Source: Bombus terrestris
Taxonomy: Eukaryota; Arthropoda; Insecta; Hymenoptera; Apidae
Direction: 5' to 3'
DNA length: 64,000 nucleotides
Assembly (NCBI RefSeq): GCF_910591885.1
Contig: NC_063274.1
Coordinates: forward strand, 15,646,164-15,710,163
Both the position numbers and the translations under genes were made by a program. The notes beneath the pieces were generated by a model, which was not told the origin of the DNA, did not search any database, and saw only the letters and a program-made list of their open reading frames with translations. Within the stretch, counting starts at the first letter, position 1; every line of letters starts with the position of its first letter. Of this stretch, positions 37,901 to 54,569 are shown piece after piece.

Positions 37901-40900
37901 TATCGTTATAGTATATAACGTTATACTTTATATCGATATAATATATAACGTTTTACGTTATATCGTTATAGTATATAACGTTATACGTTACATGGATATA
38001 GCATATAACGTTATACGTTATATCGTTATCGTATATAACGTTATACGTTATATCGCTATCGTATATAACGTTATACGTTATATCGTTATCGTATATAACG
38101 TTATACGTTATATCGTTATAGTATATAACGTTATACGTTATATCGATATAGCATATCACGTTATACGTTATATCGTTATAGTTTATAACGTTATACGTTA
38201 TATCGTTATAGTATATAACGTTTTATGTTATATCGTAATACTACATAACGTTATACGTTATATCGTAATACTACATAACGTTATACGTTATATCGTTATA
38301 GTACATAACGTTATACGTTATATCGCTATCGTATATAACGTTATCCGTTATATCCTAATACTACATAACGTTATACGTTATATCGTTATCGTATATAACG
38401 TTATACGTTATATCGTTATAGTACATAACGTTATACGTTATATGGATATAGCATATAACGTTATACGTTATATCGTAATACTACATAACGTTATACGTTA
38501 TATCGTAATACTACATAACGTTATACGTTATATCGTTATCGTATATAACGTTATACGTTATATCTTTATAGTACATAACGTTATACGTTATAACGATATA
38601 GTTTATAACGTTATACGTTATATCGTTATCGTATATAACGTTATACGTTATATCGTTATAGTACATAACGTTATACGTTATATCGATATCGTATATAACG
38701 TTTTACGTTATATCGTTATAGTATATAACGTTATACGTTATATCGATATAGCATATCACGTTATACGTTATATCGTTATAGTATATAACGTTATACGTTA
38801 TATCGATATAGCATATCACGTTATACGTTATATCGTTATAGTTTATAACGCTATACGTTATATCGTAATACTACATAACGTTATACGTTATATCGTAATA
38901 CTACATAACGTTATACGTTATATCGTTGTAGTATATAACGTTATACGTTATATGGATATAGCATATAACGTTATACGTTATATCGTAACACTACATAACG
39001 TTATACGTTATATCGTAATACTACATAACGTTATACGTTATATCGTTATCGTATATAACGTTATACGTTATATCGTTATCGTATATAACGTTATCCGTTA
39101 TATCGTAATACTACATAACGTTATACGTTATATCGATATAGCATATCACGTTATACGTTATATCGTTATAGTTTATAACGTTATACGTTATATCGCTATC
39201 GTATATAACGTTATACGTTATATCGTTATCGTATATAACGTTATACGGTATATCGTTATAGTATATAACGTTATACGTTATATGGATATAGCATATAACG
39301 TTATACGTTATATCGTAATACTACATAACGTTATACGTTATATCGTAATACTACATAACGTTATACGTTATATCGTTATCGTATATAACGTTATACGTTA
39401 TATCGTAATACTACATAACGTTATACGTTATATCGTAATACTACATAACGTTATACGTTATATCGTTATAGTACATAACGTTATACGTTATATCGCTATC
39501 GTATATAACGTTATCCGTTATATCGTAATACTACATAACGTTATACGTCATATCGTAATACTACATAACGTTATACGTTATATCGATACAGTATATAACG
39601 TTTTACGTTATATCGATATAGCATATAACGTTATACGTTATATCGTTATAGTATATAACGTTATACGTTATATGGATATAGCATATAACGTTATAAGTTA
39701 TATCGTTATCGTATATAACGTTATACGTTATATCGCTATCGTATATAACGTTATCCGTTATATCGTAATACTACATAACGTTATACGTTATATCGTTATA
39801 GTATATAACGTTATACGTTATATGGATATAGCATATAACGTTATACGTTATATCGTAATACTACATAACGTTATACGTTATATCGTAATACTACATAACG
39901 TTATACGTTATATCGTTATGGTATATAACGTTATACGTTATATCGTTATCGTATATAACGTTTTACGTTATATCGTTATAGTATATAACGTTATACGTTA
40001 TATCGATATAGCATATCACGTTATACGTTATATCGTTATAGTTTATAACGTTATACGTTATATCGCTATCGTATATAACGTTATACGTTATATCGTTATC
40101 GTATATAACGTTATACGGTATATCGTTATAGTATATAACGTTATACGTTATATTGTTATAGTACATAACGTTATACGTTATATCGATATCGTATATAACG
40201 TTATACGTTATAACGATATAGTTTATAACGTTATACGTTATATCGTTATCGTATATAACGTTTTGCGTTATATCGTTATAGTATATAACGTTATAAGCTA
40301 TATCGATATAGCATATCACGTTATACGTTATAACGATATAGTTTATAACGTTATACGTTATAACGATATAGTTTATAACGTTATACGTTATATCGTTATC
40401 GTATATAACGTTATACATTATATCGCTATCGTATATAACGTTATACGTTATATCGTTATAGTGTATAACGTTATACGCTATATCGATATAGTATATAACG
40501 TTATACGTTATATCGATAAAGTATATAACGTTATACGTTATAACGATATAGTTTATAACGTTATACGTTATATTGTTATAGTACATAACGTTATACGTTA
40601 TATCGATATCGTATATAACGTTTTACGTTATATCGTTATAGTATATAACGTTATACGTTATAACGATATTGTTTATAACGTTATACGTTATAACGATATA
40701 GTTTATAACGTTATAGGTTATATCGTTATCGTATATAACGTTTTACGTTATATCGCTATCGTATATAACGTTATACGTTATATCGTTATCGTATATAACG
40801 TTTTACGTTATATCGCTATCGTATATAACGTTATACGTTATATCGTTATCGTATATAACGTTATACGTTATATCGTTATCGTATATATCGTTTTACGTTA

Positions 40901-43900
40901 TATCGTTGTAGTATATAACGTTATACGTTATATCGTTATCGTATATAACGTTTTACGTTATATCGTTATAGTATATAACGTTATACGTTATATCGATATA
41001 GCATATCACGTTATACGTTATATCGTTATAGTTTATAACGTTATACGTTATATCGTTATAGTATATAACGTTATACGCTATATCGATATAGTATATAACG
41101 TTATACGTTATATCGATATAGTATATAACGTTATACGTTATAACGATATAGTTTATAACGTTATACGTTATATCGTTATCGTATATAACGTTATACGTTA
41201 TATCGCTATCGTATATAACGTTATACGTTATATGGATATAGCATATAACGTTATACGTTATATCGTTATCGTATATAACGTTATACGTTATATCGCTATC
41301 GTATATAACGTTATACGTTATATCGGTATCGTATATAACGTTTTACGTTATATCGTTATAGTATATAACGTTATACGTTATATCGATATAGCATATCACG
41401 TTATACGTTATATCGTTATAGTTTATAACGTTATACGTTATATCGTTATAGTATATAACGTTATACGCTATATCGATATAGTATATAACGTTATACGTTA
41501 TATCGATATAGTATATAACGTTATACGTTATAACGATATAGTTTATAACGTTATACGTTATATCGTTATCGTATATAACGTTATACGTTATATCGCTATC
41601 GTATATAACGTTATACGTTATATGGATATAGCATATAACGTTATACGTTATATCGTTATCGTATATAACGTTATACGTTATATCGCTATCGTATATAACG
41701 TTATACGTTATATCGTTATCGTATATAACGTTATACGTTATATCGTTATAGTATATAACGTTATACGTTATATGGATATAGCATATAACGTTATACGTTA
41801 TATCGTAATACTACATAACGTTATACGTTATATCGATATAGTATATAACGTTTTACGTTATATCGTTATAGTATATAACGTTATACGTTATATCGATATA
41901 GCATATCACGTTATACGTTATATCGTTATAGTTTATAACGTTATACGTTATATCGTTATCGTATATAACGTTATACGTTATATGGTAATACTACATAACG
42001 TTATACGTTATATCGTAATACTACATAACGTTATACGTTATATCGTTATAGTATATAACGTTATACTTTATATCGATATAATATATAACGTTTTACGTTA
42101 TATCGTTATAGTATATAACGTTATACGTTACATGGATATAGCATATAACGTTATACGTTATATCGTTATCGTATATAACGTTATACGTTATATCGCTATC
42201 GTATATAACGTTATACGTTATATCGTTATCGTATATAACGTTATACGTTATATCGTTATAGTATATAACGTTATACGTTATATCGATATAGCATATCACG
42301 TTATACGTTATATCGTTATAGTACATAACGTTATACGTTATATCGTTATCGTATATAACGTTTTATGTTATATCGTAATACTACATAACGTTATACGTTA
42401 TATCGTAATACTACATAACGTTATACGTTATATCGTTATAGTACATAACGTTATACGTTTTATCGCTATCGTATATAACGTTATCCGTTATATCCTAATA
42501 CTACATAACGTTATACGTTATATCGTTATCGTATATAACGTTATACGTTATATGGATATAGCATATAACGTTATACGTTATATCGTTATCGTATATAACG
42601 TTATCCGTTATATCGTTATCGTATATAACGTTATGCGTTATATCGATATAGTTTATAACGTTATACGTTATATCGTTATCGTATATAACGTTATACGTTA
42701 TATCGTTATAGTACATAACGTTATACGTTATATGGATATAGCATATAACGTTATACGTTATATCGTAATACTACATAACGTTATACGTTATATCGTAATA
42801 CTACATAACGTTATACGTTATATCGTTATCGTATATAACGTTATACGTTATATCTTTATAGTACATAACGTTATACGTTATAACGATATAGTTTATAACG
42901 TTATACGTTATATCGTTATCGTATATAACGTTATACGTTATATCGTTATAGTACATAACGTTATACGTTATATCGATATCGTATATAACGTTTTACGTTA
43001 TATCGTTATAGTGTATAACGTTATACGTTATATCGATATAGCATATCACGTTATACGTTATATCGTTATAGTATATAACGTTATACGTTATATCGATATA
43101 GCATATCACGTTATACGTTATATCGTTATAGTTTATAACGCTATACGTTATATCGTAATACTACATAACGTTATACGTTATATCGTAATACTACATAACG
43201 TTATACGTTATATCGTTGTAGTATATAACGTTATACGTTATATGGATATAGCATATAACGTTATACGTTATATCGTAACACTACATAACGTTATACGTTA
43301 TATCGTAATACTACATAACGTTATACGTTATATCGTTATCGTATATAACGTTATACGTTATATCGTTATCGTATATAACGTTTTACGTTATATCGTTATA
43401 GTATATAACGTTATACGTTATATCGATATAGCATATCACGTTATACGTTATATCGTTATAGTTTATAACGTTATACGTTATATCGCTATCGTATATAACG
43501 TTATACGTTATATCGTTATCGTATATAACGTTATACGGTATATCGTTATAGTATATAACGTTATACGTTATATGGATATAGCATATAACGTTATACGTTA
43601 TATCGTAATACTACATAACGTTATACGTTATATCGTAATACTACATAACGTTATACGTTATATCGTTATCGTATATAACGTTATACGTTATATCTTTATA
43701 GTACATAACGTTATACGTTATATCGATATCGTATATAACGTTTTACGTTATATCGTTATAGTATATAACGTTATACGTTATAACGATATAGTTTATAACG
43801 TTATACGTTATATCGTTATCGTATATAACGTTTTGCGTTATATCGTTATAGTATATAACGTTATACGCTATATCGATATAGCATATCACGTTATACGTTA

Positions 43901-46393
43901 TAACGATATAGTTTATAACGTTATACGTTATAACGAGATAGTTTATAACGTTATACGTTATATCGTTATCGTATATAACGTTATACGTTATATCGCTATC
44001 GTATATAACGTTATACGTTATATCGTTATAGTATATAACGTTATACGCTATATCGCTATCGTATATAACGTTATACGTTATATCGTTATCGTATATAACG
44101 TTATACGTTATATCGTTATAGTACATAACGTTATACGTTATAACGATATAGTATATAACGTTTTACGTTATATCGTAATACTACATAACGTTATACGTTA
44201 TATCGATATAGTATATAACGTTTTACGTTATATCGTTATAGTATATAACGTTATACGTTATATCGATATAGCATATCACGTTATACGTTATATCGTTATA
44301 GTTTATAACGTTATACGTTATATGGATATAGCATATAACGTTATACGTTATATCGTAATACGACATAACGTTATACGTTATATCGATATAGTATATAACG
44401 TTTTACGTTATATGGATATAGCATATAACGTTATACGTGATATCGTAATACTACATAACGTTATACGTTATATCGTTATAGTTTATAACGCTATACGTTA
44501 TATCGTAATACTACATAACGTTATACGTTATATCGTAATACTACATAACGTTATACGTTATATCGTTATCGTATATAACGTTATACGTTATATCGTTATC
44601 GTATATAACGTTTTACGTTATATCGTTGTAGTATATAACGTTATACGTTATATCGTTATCGTATATAACGTTTTACGTTATATCGTTATAGTATATAACG
44701 TTATACGTTATATCGATGTAGCATATCACGTTATACGTTATATCGTTATAGTTTATAACGTTATACGTTATATCGTTATCGTATATAACGTTTTACGTTA
44801 TATCGTAATACTACATAACGTTATACGTTATATCGTAATACTACATAACGTTATACGTTATATCGTTATAGTACATAACGTTATACGTTATATCGCTATC
44901 GTATATAACGTTATCCGTTATATCGTAATACTACATAACGTTATACGTCATATCGTAATACTACATAACGTTATACGTTATATCGATATAGTATATAACG
45001 TTTTACGTTATATCCATATAGCATATAACGTTATACGTTATATCGTTATAGTATATAACGTTATACGTTATATGGATATAGCATATAACGTTATACGTTA
45101 TATCGTTATCGTATATAACGTTATACGTTATATCGCTATCGTATATAACGTTATCCGTTATATCGCTATCGTATATAACGTTATACGTTATATCGTAATA
45201 CTACATAACGTTATACGTTATATCGTAATACTACATAACGTTATACGTTATATCGATATAGAATATAACGTTTTACGTTATATCGATATAGTATATAACG
45301 TTATACGTTATAACGATATAGTATATAACGTTATACGTTATAACGATATAGTATATAACGTTATACGTTATATCGTTATCGTATATAACGTTATACGTTA
45401 TATCGTTATAGTACATAACGTTATACGTTATATCGCTATCGTATATAACGTTATACGTTATATCGTTATCGTATATAACGTTTTACGTTATATCGTTGTA
45501 GTATATAACGTTATACGTTATATCGTTGTCGTATATAACGTTATACGTTATATCGTTATAGTATATAACGTTATACGTTATATCGATATAGCATATCACG
45601 TTATACGTTATATCGTTATAGTTTATAACGTTATACGTTATATCGTTATCGTATATAACGTTTTACGTTATATCGTAATACTACATAACGTTATACGTTA
45701 TATCGTAATACTACATAACGTTATACGTTATATCGTTATAGTACATAACGTTATACGTTTTATCGCTATCGTATATAACGTTATCCGTTATATCCTAATA
45801 CTACATAACGTTATACGTTATATCGTTATCGTATATAACGTTATACGTTATATGGATATAGCATATAACGTTATACGTTATATCGTTATCGTATATAACG
45901 TTATCAGTTATATCGTTATCGTATATAACGTTATGCGTTATATCGATATAGTTTATAACGTTATACGTTATATCGTTATCGTATATAACGTTATACGTTA
46001 TATCGTTATAGTACATAACGTTATACGTTATATGGATATAGCATATAACGTTATACGTTATATCGTAATACTACATAACGTTATACGTTATATCGTAATA
46101 CTACATAACGTTATACGTTATATCGTTATCGTATATAACGTTATACGTTATATCTTTATAGTACATAACGTTATACGTTATAACGATATAGTTTATAACG
46201 TTATACGTTATATCGTTATCGTATATAACGTTAGACGTTATATCGTTATAGTACATAACGTTATACGTTATATCGATATCGTATATAACGTTTTACGTTA
46301 TATCGTTATAGTATATAACGTTATACGTTATATCGATATAGCATATCACGTTATACGTTATATCGTTATAGTATATAACGTTATACGTTATAT

Positions 46394-48402
46394 CGATATA
46401 GCATACAACGTTATACGTTATATCGTAATACTACATAACGTTATACGTTATATCGTAATACTACATAACGTTATACGTTATATCGTTATCGTATATAACG
46501 TTTTACGTTATATCTTTATAGTACATAACGTTATACGTTATAACGATATAGTTTATAACGTTATACGTTATATCGTTATCGTATATAACGTTTTGCGTTA
46601 TATCGTTATAGTATATAACGTTATACGCTATATCGATATAGCATATCACGTTATACGTTATAACGATATAGTTTATAACGTTATACGTTATAACGAGATA
46701 GTTTATAACGTTATACGTTATATCGTTATCGTATATAACGTTATACGTTATATCGCTATCGTATATAACGTTATACGTTATATCGTTATCGTATATAACG
46801 TTATACGTTATATCGTTATCGTATATAACGTTTTACGTTATATCGTTGTAGTATATAACGTTATACGTTATATCGTTATCGTATATAACATTTTACGTTA
46901 TATCGTTATAGTATATAACGTTATACGTTATATCGATATAGCATATCACGTTATACGTTATATCGTTATAGTTTATAACGTTATACGTTATATCGTTATA
47001 GTATATAACGTTATACGCTATATCGATATAGTATATAACGTTATACGTTATATCGATATAGTATATAACGTTATACGTTATAACGATATAGTTTATAACG
47101 TTATACGTTATATCGTTATCGTATATAACGTTATACGTTATATCGCTATCGTATATAACGTTATACGTTATATGGATATAGCATATAACGTTATACGTTA
47201 TATCGTTATCGTATATAACGTTATACGTTATATCGCTATCGTATATAACGTTATACGTTATATCGTTATCGTATATAACGTTGTACGTTATATCGTTATA
47301 GTATATAACGTTATACGTTATATGGATATAGCATATAACGTTATACGTTATATCGTAATACTACATAACGTTATACGTTATATCGATATAGTATATAACG
47401 TTTTACGTTATATCGTTATAGTATATAACGTTATACGTTATATCGATATAGCATATCACGTTATACGTTATATCGTTATAGTTTATAACGTTATACGTTA
47501 TATCGTTATCGTATATAACGTTATACGTTATATGGTAATACTACATAACGTTATACGTTATATCGTAATACTACATAACGTTATACGTTATATCGTTATA
47601 GTATATAACGTTATACTTTATATCGATATAATATATAACGTTTTACGTTATATCGTTATAGTATATAACGTTATACGTTACATGGATATAGCATATAACG
47701 TTATACGTTATATCGTTATCGTATATAACGTTATACGTTATATCGCTATCGTATATAACGTTATACGTTATATCGTTATCGTATATAACGTTATACGTTA
47801 TATCGTTATAGTATATAACGTTATACGTTATATCGATATAGCATATCACGTTATACGTTATATCGTTATAGTTTATAACGTTATACGTTATATCGTTATC
47901 GTATATAACGTTTTATGTTATATCGTAATACTACATAACGTTATACGTTATATCGTAATACTACATAACGTTATACGTTATATCGTTATAGTACATAACG
48001 TTATACGTTTTATCGCTATCGTATATAACGTTATCCGTTATATCCTAATACTACATAACGTTATACGTTAAATCGTTATCGTATATAACGTTATACGTTA
48101 TATGGATATAGCATATAACGTTATACGTTATATCGTTATCGTATATAACGTTATCCGTTATATCGTTATCGTATATAACGTTATGCGTTATATCGATATA
48201 GTTTATAACGTTATACGTTATATCGTTATCGTATATAACGTTATACGTTATATCGTTATAGTACATAACGTTATACGTTATATGGATATAGCATATAACG
48301 TTATACGTTATATCGTAATACTACATAACGTTATACGTTATATCGTAATACTACATAACGTTATACGTTATATCGTTATCGTATATAACGTTATACGTTA
48401 TA
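46394..48402 (+). repeat. Higher-order repeat copy, ~2 kb, pair with 32894-34902
   Basis: Second copy of the block. It ends where three monomers present in the first copy are missing, just before the microinversion at 48434. Confidence 0.82.
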
Positions 48403-48433
48403 TCGTTATAGTACATAACGTTATACGTTATAT

Positions 48434-48462
48434 ACGATAACGATATAACGTATAACGTTATA
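48434..48462 (-). other. Microinversion of one satellite monomer
   Basis: Read on the minus strand, this 29-nt stretch is a normal TATCG-class monomer. On the plus strand it is the only place where ACGATAACGATATAACG occurs. Register is unchanged on both sides. It ends the plus-strand open frame at 48440. Confidence 0.85.
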
Positions 48463-50042
48463 TCGTTATAGTATATAACGTTATACGTTATATCGATATA
48501 GCATATCACGTTATACGTTATATCGTTATAGTATATAACGTTATACGTTATATCGATATAGCATATCACGTTATACGTTATATCGTTATAGTTTATAACG
48601 CTATACGTTATATCGTAATACTACATAACGTTATACGTTATATCGTAATACTACATAACGTTATACGTTATATCGTTGTAGTATATAACGTTATACGTTA
48701 TATGGATATAGCATATAACGTTATACGTTATATCGTAACACTACATAACGTTATACGTTATATCGTAATACTACATAACGTTATACGTTATATCGTTATC
48801 GTATATAACGTTATACGTTATATCGTTATCGTATATAACGTTTTAAGTTATATCGTTATAGTATATAACGTTATACGTTATATCGATATAGCATATCACG
48901 TTATACGTTATATCGTTATAGTTTATAACGTTATACGTTATATCGCTATCGTATATAACGTTATACGTTATATCGTTATCGTATATAACGTTATACGGTA
49001 TATCGTTATAGTATATAACGTTATACGTTATATGGATATAGCATATAACGTTATACGTTATATCGTAATACTACATAACGTTATACGTTATATCGTAATA
49101 CTACATAACGTTATACGTTATATCGTTATCGTATATAACGTTATACGTTATATCGTAATACTACATAACGTTATACGTTATATCGTAATACTACATAACG
49201 TTATACGTTATATCGTTATAGTACATAACGTTATACGTTATATCGCTATCGTATATAACGTTATCCGTTATATCGTAATACTACATAACGTTATACGTCA
49301 TATCGTAATACTACATAACGTTATACGTTATATCGATACAGTATATAACGTTTTACGTTATATCGATATAGCATATAACGTTATACGTTATATCGTTATA
49401 GTATATAACGTTATACGTTATATGGATATAGCATATAACGTTATAAGTTATATCGTTATCGTATATAACGTTATACGTTATATCGCTATCGTATATAACG
49501 TTATCCGTTATATCGTAATACTACATAACGTTATACGTTATATCGTTATAGTATATAACGTTATACGTTATATGGATATAGCATATAACGTTATACGTTA
49601 TATCGTAATACTACATAACGTTATACGTTATATCGTAATACTACATAACGTTATACGTTATATCGTTATCGTATATAACGTTATACGTTATATCGTTATC
49701 GTATATAACGTTTTACGTTATATCGTTATAGTATATAACGTTATACGTTATATCGATATAGCATATCACGTTATACGTTATATCGTTATAGTTTATAACG
49801 TTATACGTTATATCGCTATCGTATATAGCGTTATACGTTATATCGTTATCGTATATAACGTTATACGGTATATCGTTATAGTATATAACGTTATACGTTA
49901 TATTGTTATAGTACATAACGTTATACGTTATATCGATATCGTATATAACGTTATACGTTATAACGATATAGTTTATAACGTTATACGTTATATCGTTATC
50001 GTATATAACGTTTTGCGTTATATCGTTATAGTATATAACGTT

Positions 50043-50090
50043 ATATGCTATATCCATATAACGTATAACGTTATATACTATAACGATATA
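50043..50090 (-). other. Microinversion of about 1.5 satellite monomers
   Basis: Read on the minus strand, these 48 nt are an ordinary run containing TATAGTATAT, the core decamer, GTTATATGGA and TATAGCATAT. Equivalent positions in other copies (36601, 53461 and 56971) are in normal orientation. Length and register are unchanged. Both edges lie in palindromes, so the exact breakpoints cannot be fixed. Confidence 0.88.
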
Positions 50091-53000
50091 GTTTATAACG
50101 TTATACGTTATAACGATATAGTTTATAACGTTATACGTTATATCGTTATCGTATATAACGTTATACATTATATCGCTATCGTATATAACGTTATACGTTA
50201 TATCGTTATAGTATATAACGTTATACGCTATATCGATATAGTATATAACGTTATACGTTATATCGATATAGTATATAACGTTATACGTTATAACGATATA
50301 GTTTATAACGTTATACGTTATATTGTTATAGTACATAACGTTATACGTTATATCGATATCGTATATAACGTTTTACGTTATATCGTTATAGTATATAACG
50401 TTATACGTTATAACGATATTGTTTATAACGTTATACGTTATAACGATATAGTTTATAACGTTATAGGTTATATCGTTATCGTATATAACGTTCTACGTTA
50501 TATCGCTATCGTATATAACGTTATACGTTATATCGTTATCGTATATAACGTTATACGTTATATCGTTATCGTATATAACGTTTTACGTTATATCGTTGTA
50601 GTATATAACGTTATACGTTATATCGTTATCGTATATAACGTTTTACGTTATATCGTTATAGTATATAACGTTATACGTTATATCGATATAGCATATCACG
50701 TTATACGTTATATCGTTATAGTTTATAACGTTATACGTTATATCGTTATAGTATATAACGTTATACGCTATATCGATATAGTATATAACGTTATACGTTA
50801 TATCGATATAGTATATAACGTTATACGTTATAACGATATAGTTTATAACGTTATACGTTATATCGTTATCGTATATAACGTTATACGTTTTATCGCTATC
50901 GTATATAACGTTATACGTTATATGGATATAGCATATAACGTTATACGTTATATCGTTATCGTATATAACGTTATACGTTATATCGCTGTCGTATATAACG
51001 TTATACGTTATATCGTTATCGTATATAACGTTATACGTTATATCGTTATAGTATATAACGTTATACGTTATATGGATATAGCATATAATGTTATACGTTA
51101 TATCGTAATACTACATAACGTTATACGTTATATCGATATAGTATATAACGTTTTACGTTATATCGTTATAGTATATAACGTTATACGTTATATCGATATA
51201 GCATATCACGTTATACGTTATATCGTTATAGTTTATAGCGTTATACGTTATATCGTTATCGTATATAACGTTATACGTTATATGGTAATACTACATAACG
51301 TTATACGTTATATCGTAATACTACATAACGTTATACGTTATATCGTTATAGTATATAACGTTATACTTTATATCGATATAATATATAACGTTTTACGTTA
51401 TATCGTTATAGTATATAACGTTATACGTTACATGGATATAGCATATAACGTTATACGTTATATCGTTATCGTATATAACGTTATACGTTATATCGCTATC
51501 GTATATAACGTTATACGTTATATCGTTATCGTATATAACGTTATACGTTATATCGTTATAGTATATAACGTTATACGTTATATCGATATAGCATATCACG
51601 TTATACGTTATATCGTTATAGTTTATAACGTTATACGTTATATCGTTATCGTATATAACGTTTTATGTTATATCGTAATACTACATAACGTTATACGTTA
51701 TATCGTAATACTACATAACGTTATACGTTATATCGTTATAGTACATAACGTTATACGTTTTATCGCTATCGTATATAACGTTATCCGTTATATCCTAATA
51801 CTACATAACGTTATACGTTATATCGTTATCGTATATAACGTTATACGTTATATCGTTATAGTACATAACGTTATACGTTATATGGATATAGCATATAACG
51901 TTATACGTTATATCGTAATACTACATAACGTTATACGTTATATCGTAATACTACATAACGTTATACGTTATATCGTTATCGTATATAACGTTATACGTTA
52001 TATCTTTATAGTACATAACGTTATACGTTATAACGATATAGTTTATAACGTTATACGTTATATCGTTATCGTATATAACGTTATACGTTATATCGTTATA
52101 GTACATAACGTTATACGTTATATCGATATCGTATATAACGTTTTACGTTATATCGTTATAGTATATAACGTTATACGTTATATCGATATAGCATATCACG
52201 TTATACGTTATATCGTTATAGTATATAACGTTATACGTTATATCGATATAGCATATCACGTTATACGTTATATCGTTATAGTTTATAACGCTATACGTTA
52301 TATCGTAATACTACATAACGTTATACGTTATATCGTAATACTACATAACGTTATACGTTATATCGTTGTAGTATATAACGTTATACGTTATATGGATATA
52401 GCATATAACGTTATACGTTATATCGTAACACTACATAACGTTATACGTTATATCGTAATACTACATAACGTTATACGTTATATCGTTATCGTATATAACG
52501 TTATACGTTATATCGTTATCGTATATAACGTTTTAAGTTATATCGTTATAGTATATAACGTTATACGTTATATCGATATAGCATATCACGTTATACGTTA
52601 TATCGTTATAGTTTATAACGTTATACGTTATATCGCTATCGTATATAACGTTATACGTTATATCGTTATCGTATATAACGTTATACGGTATATCGTTATA
52701 GTATATAACGTTATACGTTATATGGATATAGCATATAACGTTATACGTTATATCGTAATACTACATAACGTTATACGTTATATCGTAATACTACATAACG
52801 TTATACGTTATATCGTAATACTACATAACGTTATACGTTATATCGTTATCGTATATAACGTTATACGTTATATCGTAATACTACATAACGTTATACGTTA
52901 TATCGTAATACTACATAACGTTATACGTTATATCGTTATAGTACATAACGTTATACGTTATATCGCTATCGTATATAACGTTATACGTTATATCGTAATA

Positions 53001-54569
53001 CTACATAACGTTATACGTTATATCGTAATACTACATAACGTTATACGTTATATCGTAATACTACATAACGTTATACGTTATATCGTTATGGTATATAACG
53101 TTATACGTTATATCGTTATCGTATATAACGTTTTACGTTATATCGTTATAGTATATAACGTTATACGTTATATCGATATAGCATATCACGTTATACGTTA
53201 TATCGTTATAGTTTATAACGTTATACGTTATATCGCTATCGTATATAACGTTATACGTTATATCGTTATCGTATATAACGTTATACGGTATATCGTTATA
53301 GTATATAACGTTATACGTTATATTGTTATAGTACATAACGTTATACGTTATATCGATATCGTATATAACGTTATACGTTATAACGATATAGTTTATAACG
53401 TTATACGTTATATCGTTATCGTATATAACGTTTTGCGTTATATCGTTATAGTATATAACGTTATAAGCTATATCGATATAGCATATCACGTTATACGTTA
53501 TAACGATATAGTTTATAACGTTATACGTTATAACGATATAGTTTATAACGTTATACGTTATATCGTTATCGTATATAACGTTATACATTATATCGCTATC
53601 GTATATAACGTTATACGTTATATCGTTATAGTATATAACGTTATACGCTATATCGATATAGTATATAACGTTATACGTTATATCGATAAAGTATATAACG
53701 TTATACGTTATAACGATATAGTTTATAACGTTATACGTTATATTGTTATAGTACATAACGTTATACGTTATATCGATATCGTATATAACGTTTTACGTTA
53801 TATCGTTATAGTATATAACGTTATACGTTATAACGATATTGTTTATAACGTTATACGTTATAACGATATAGTTTATAACGTTATAGGTTATATCGTTATC
53901 GTATATAACGTTTTACGTTATATCGCTATCGTATATAACGTTATACGTTATATCGTTATCGTATATAACGTTATACGTTATATCGTTATCGTATATAACG
54001 TTTTACGTTATATCGTTGTAGTATATAACGTTATACGTTATATCGTTATCGTATATAACGTTTTACGTTATATCGTTATAGTATATAACGTTATACGTTA
54101 TATCGATATAGCATATCACGTTATACGTTATATCGTTATAGTTTATAACGTTATACGTTATATCGTTATAGTATATAACGTTATACGCTATATCGATATA
54201 GTATATAACGTTATACGTTATATCGATATAGTATATAACGTTATACGTTATAACGATATAGTTTATAACGTTATACGTTATATCGTTATCGTATATAACG
54301 TTATACGTTATATCGCTATCGTATATAACGTTATACGTTATATGGATATAGCATATAACGTTATACGTTATATCGTTATCGTATATAACGTTATACGTTA
54401 TATCGCTATCGTATATAACGTTATACGTTATATCGTTATCGTATATAACGTTATACGTTATATCGTTATAGTATATAACGTTATACGTTATATGGATATA
54501 GCATATAACGTTATACGTTATATCGTAATACTACATAACGTTATACGTTATATCGATATAGTATATAAC

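Larger units (their letters stand above)
47640..52800 (+). repeat. Higher-order repeat copy, ~5.2 kb, pair with 54570-59731
   Basis: Near-identical to the downstream block at offset 6930 (6931 after the 1-bp insertion at 55364). Shared private markers include TATCGATACA at 49331, GTATATAGCG at 49821, TTCTACGTTA at 50491 and TATCGCTGTC at 50981. It differs by a few single bases and by the two microinversions, which are private to this copy. Confidence 0.82.

Noticed and set aside
45011..45020. Further inverted monomer at TATCCATATA
   Set aside because: Only two bases differ from the common TATGGATATA and the flanks are in normal orientation, so substitutions explain it as well as an inversion.
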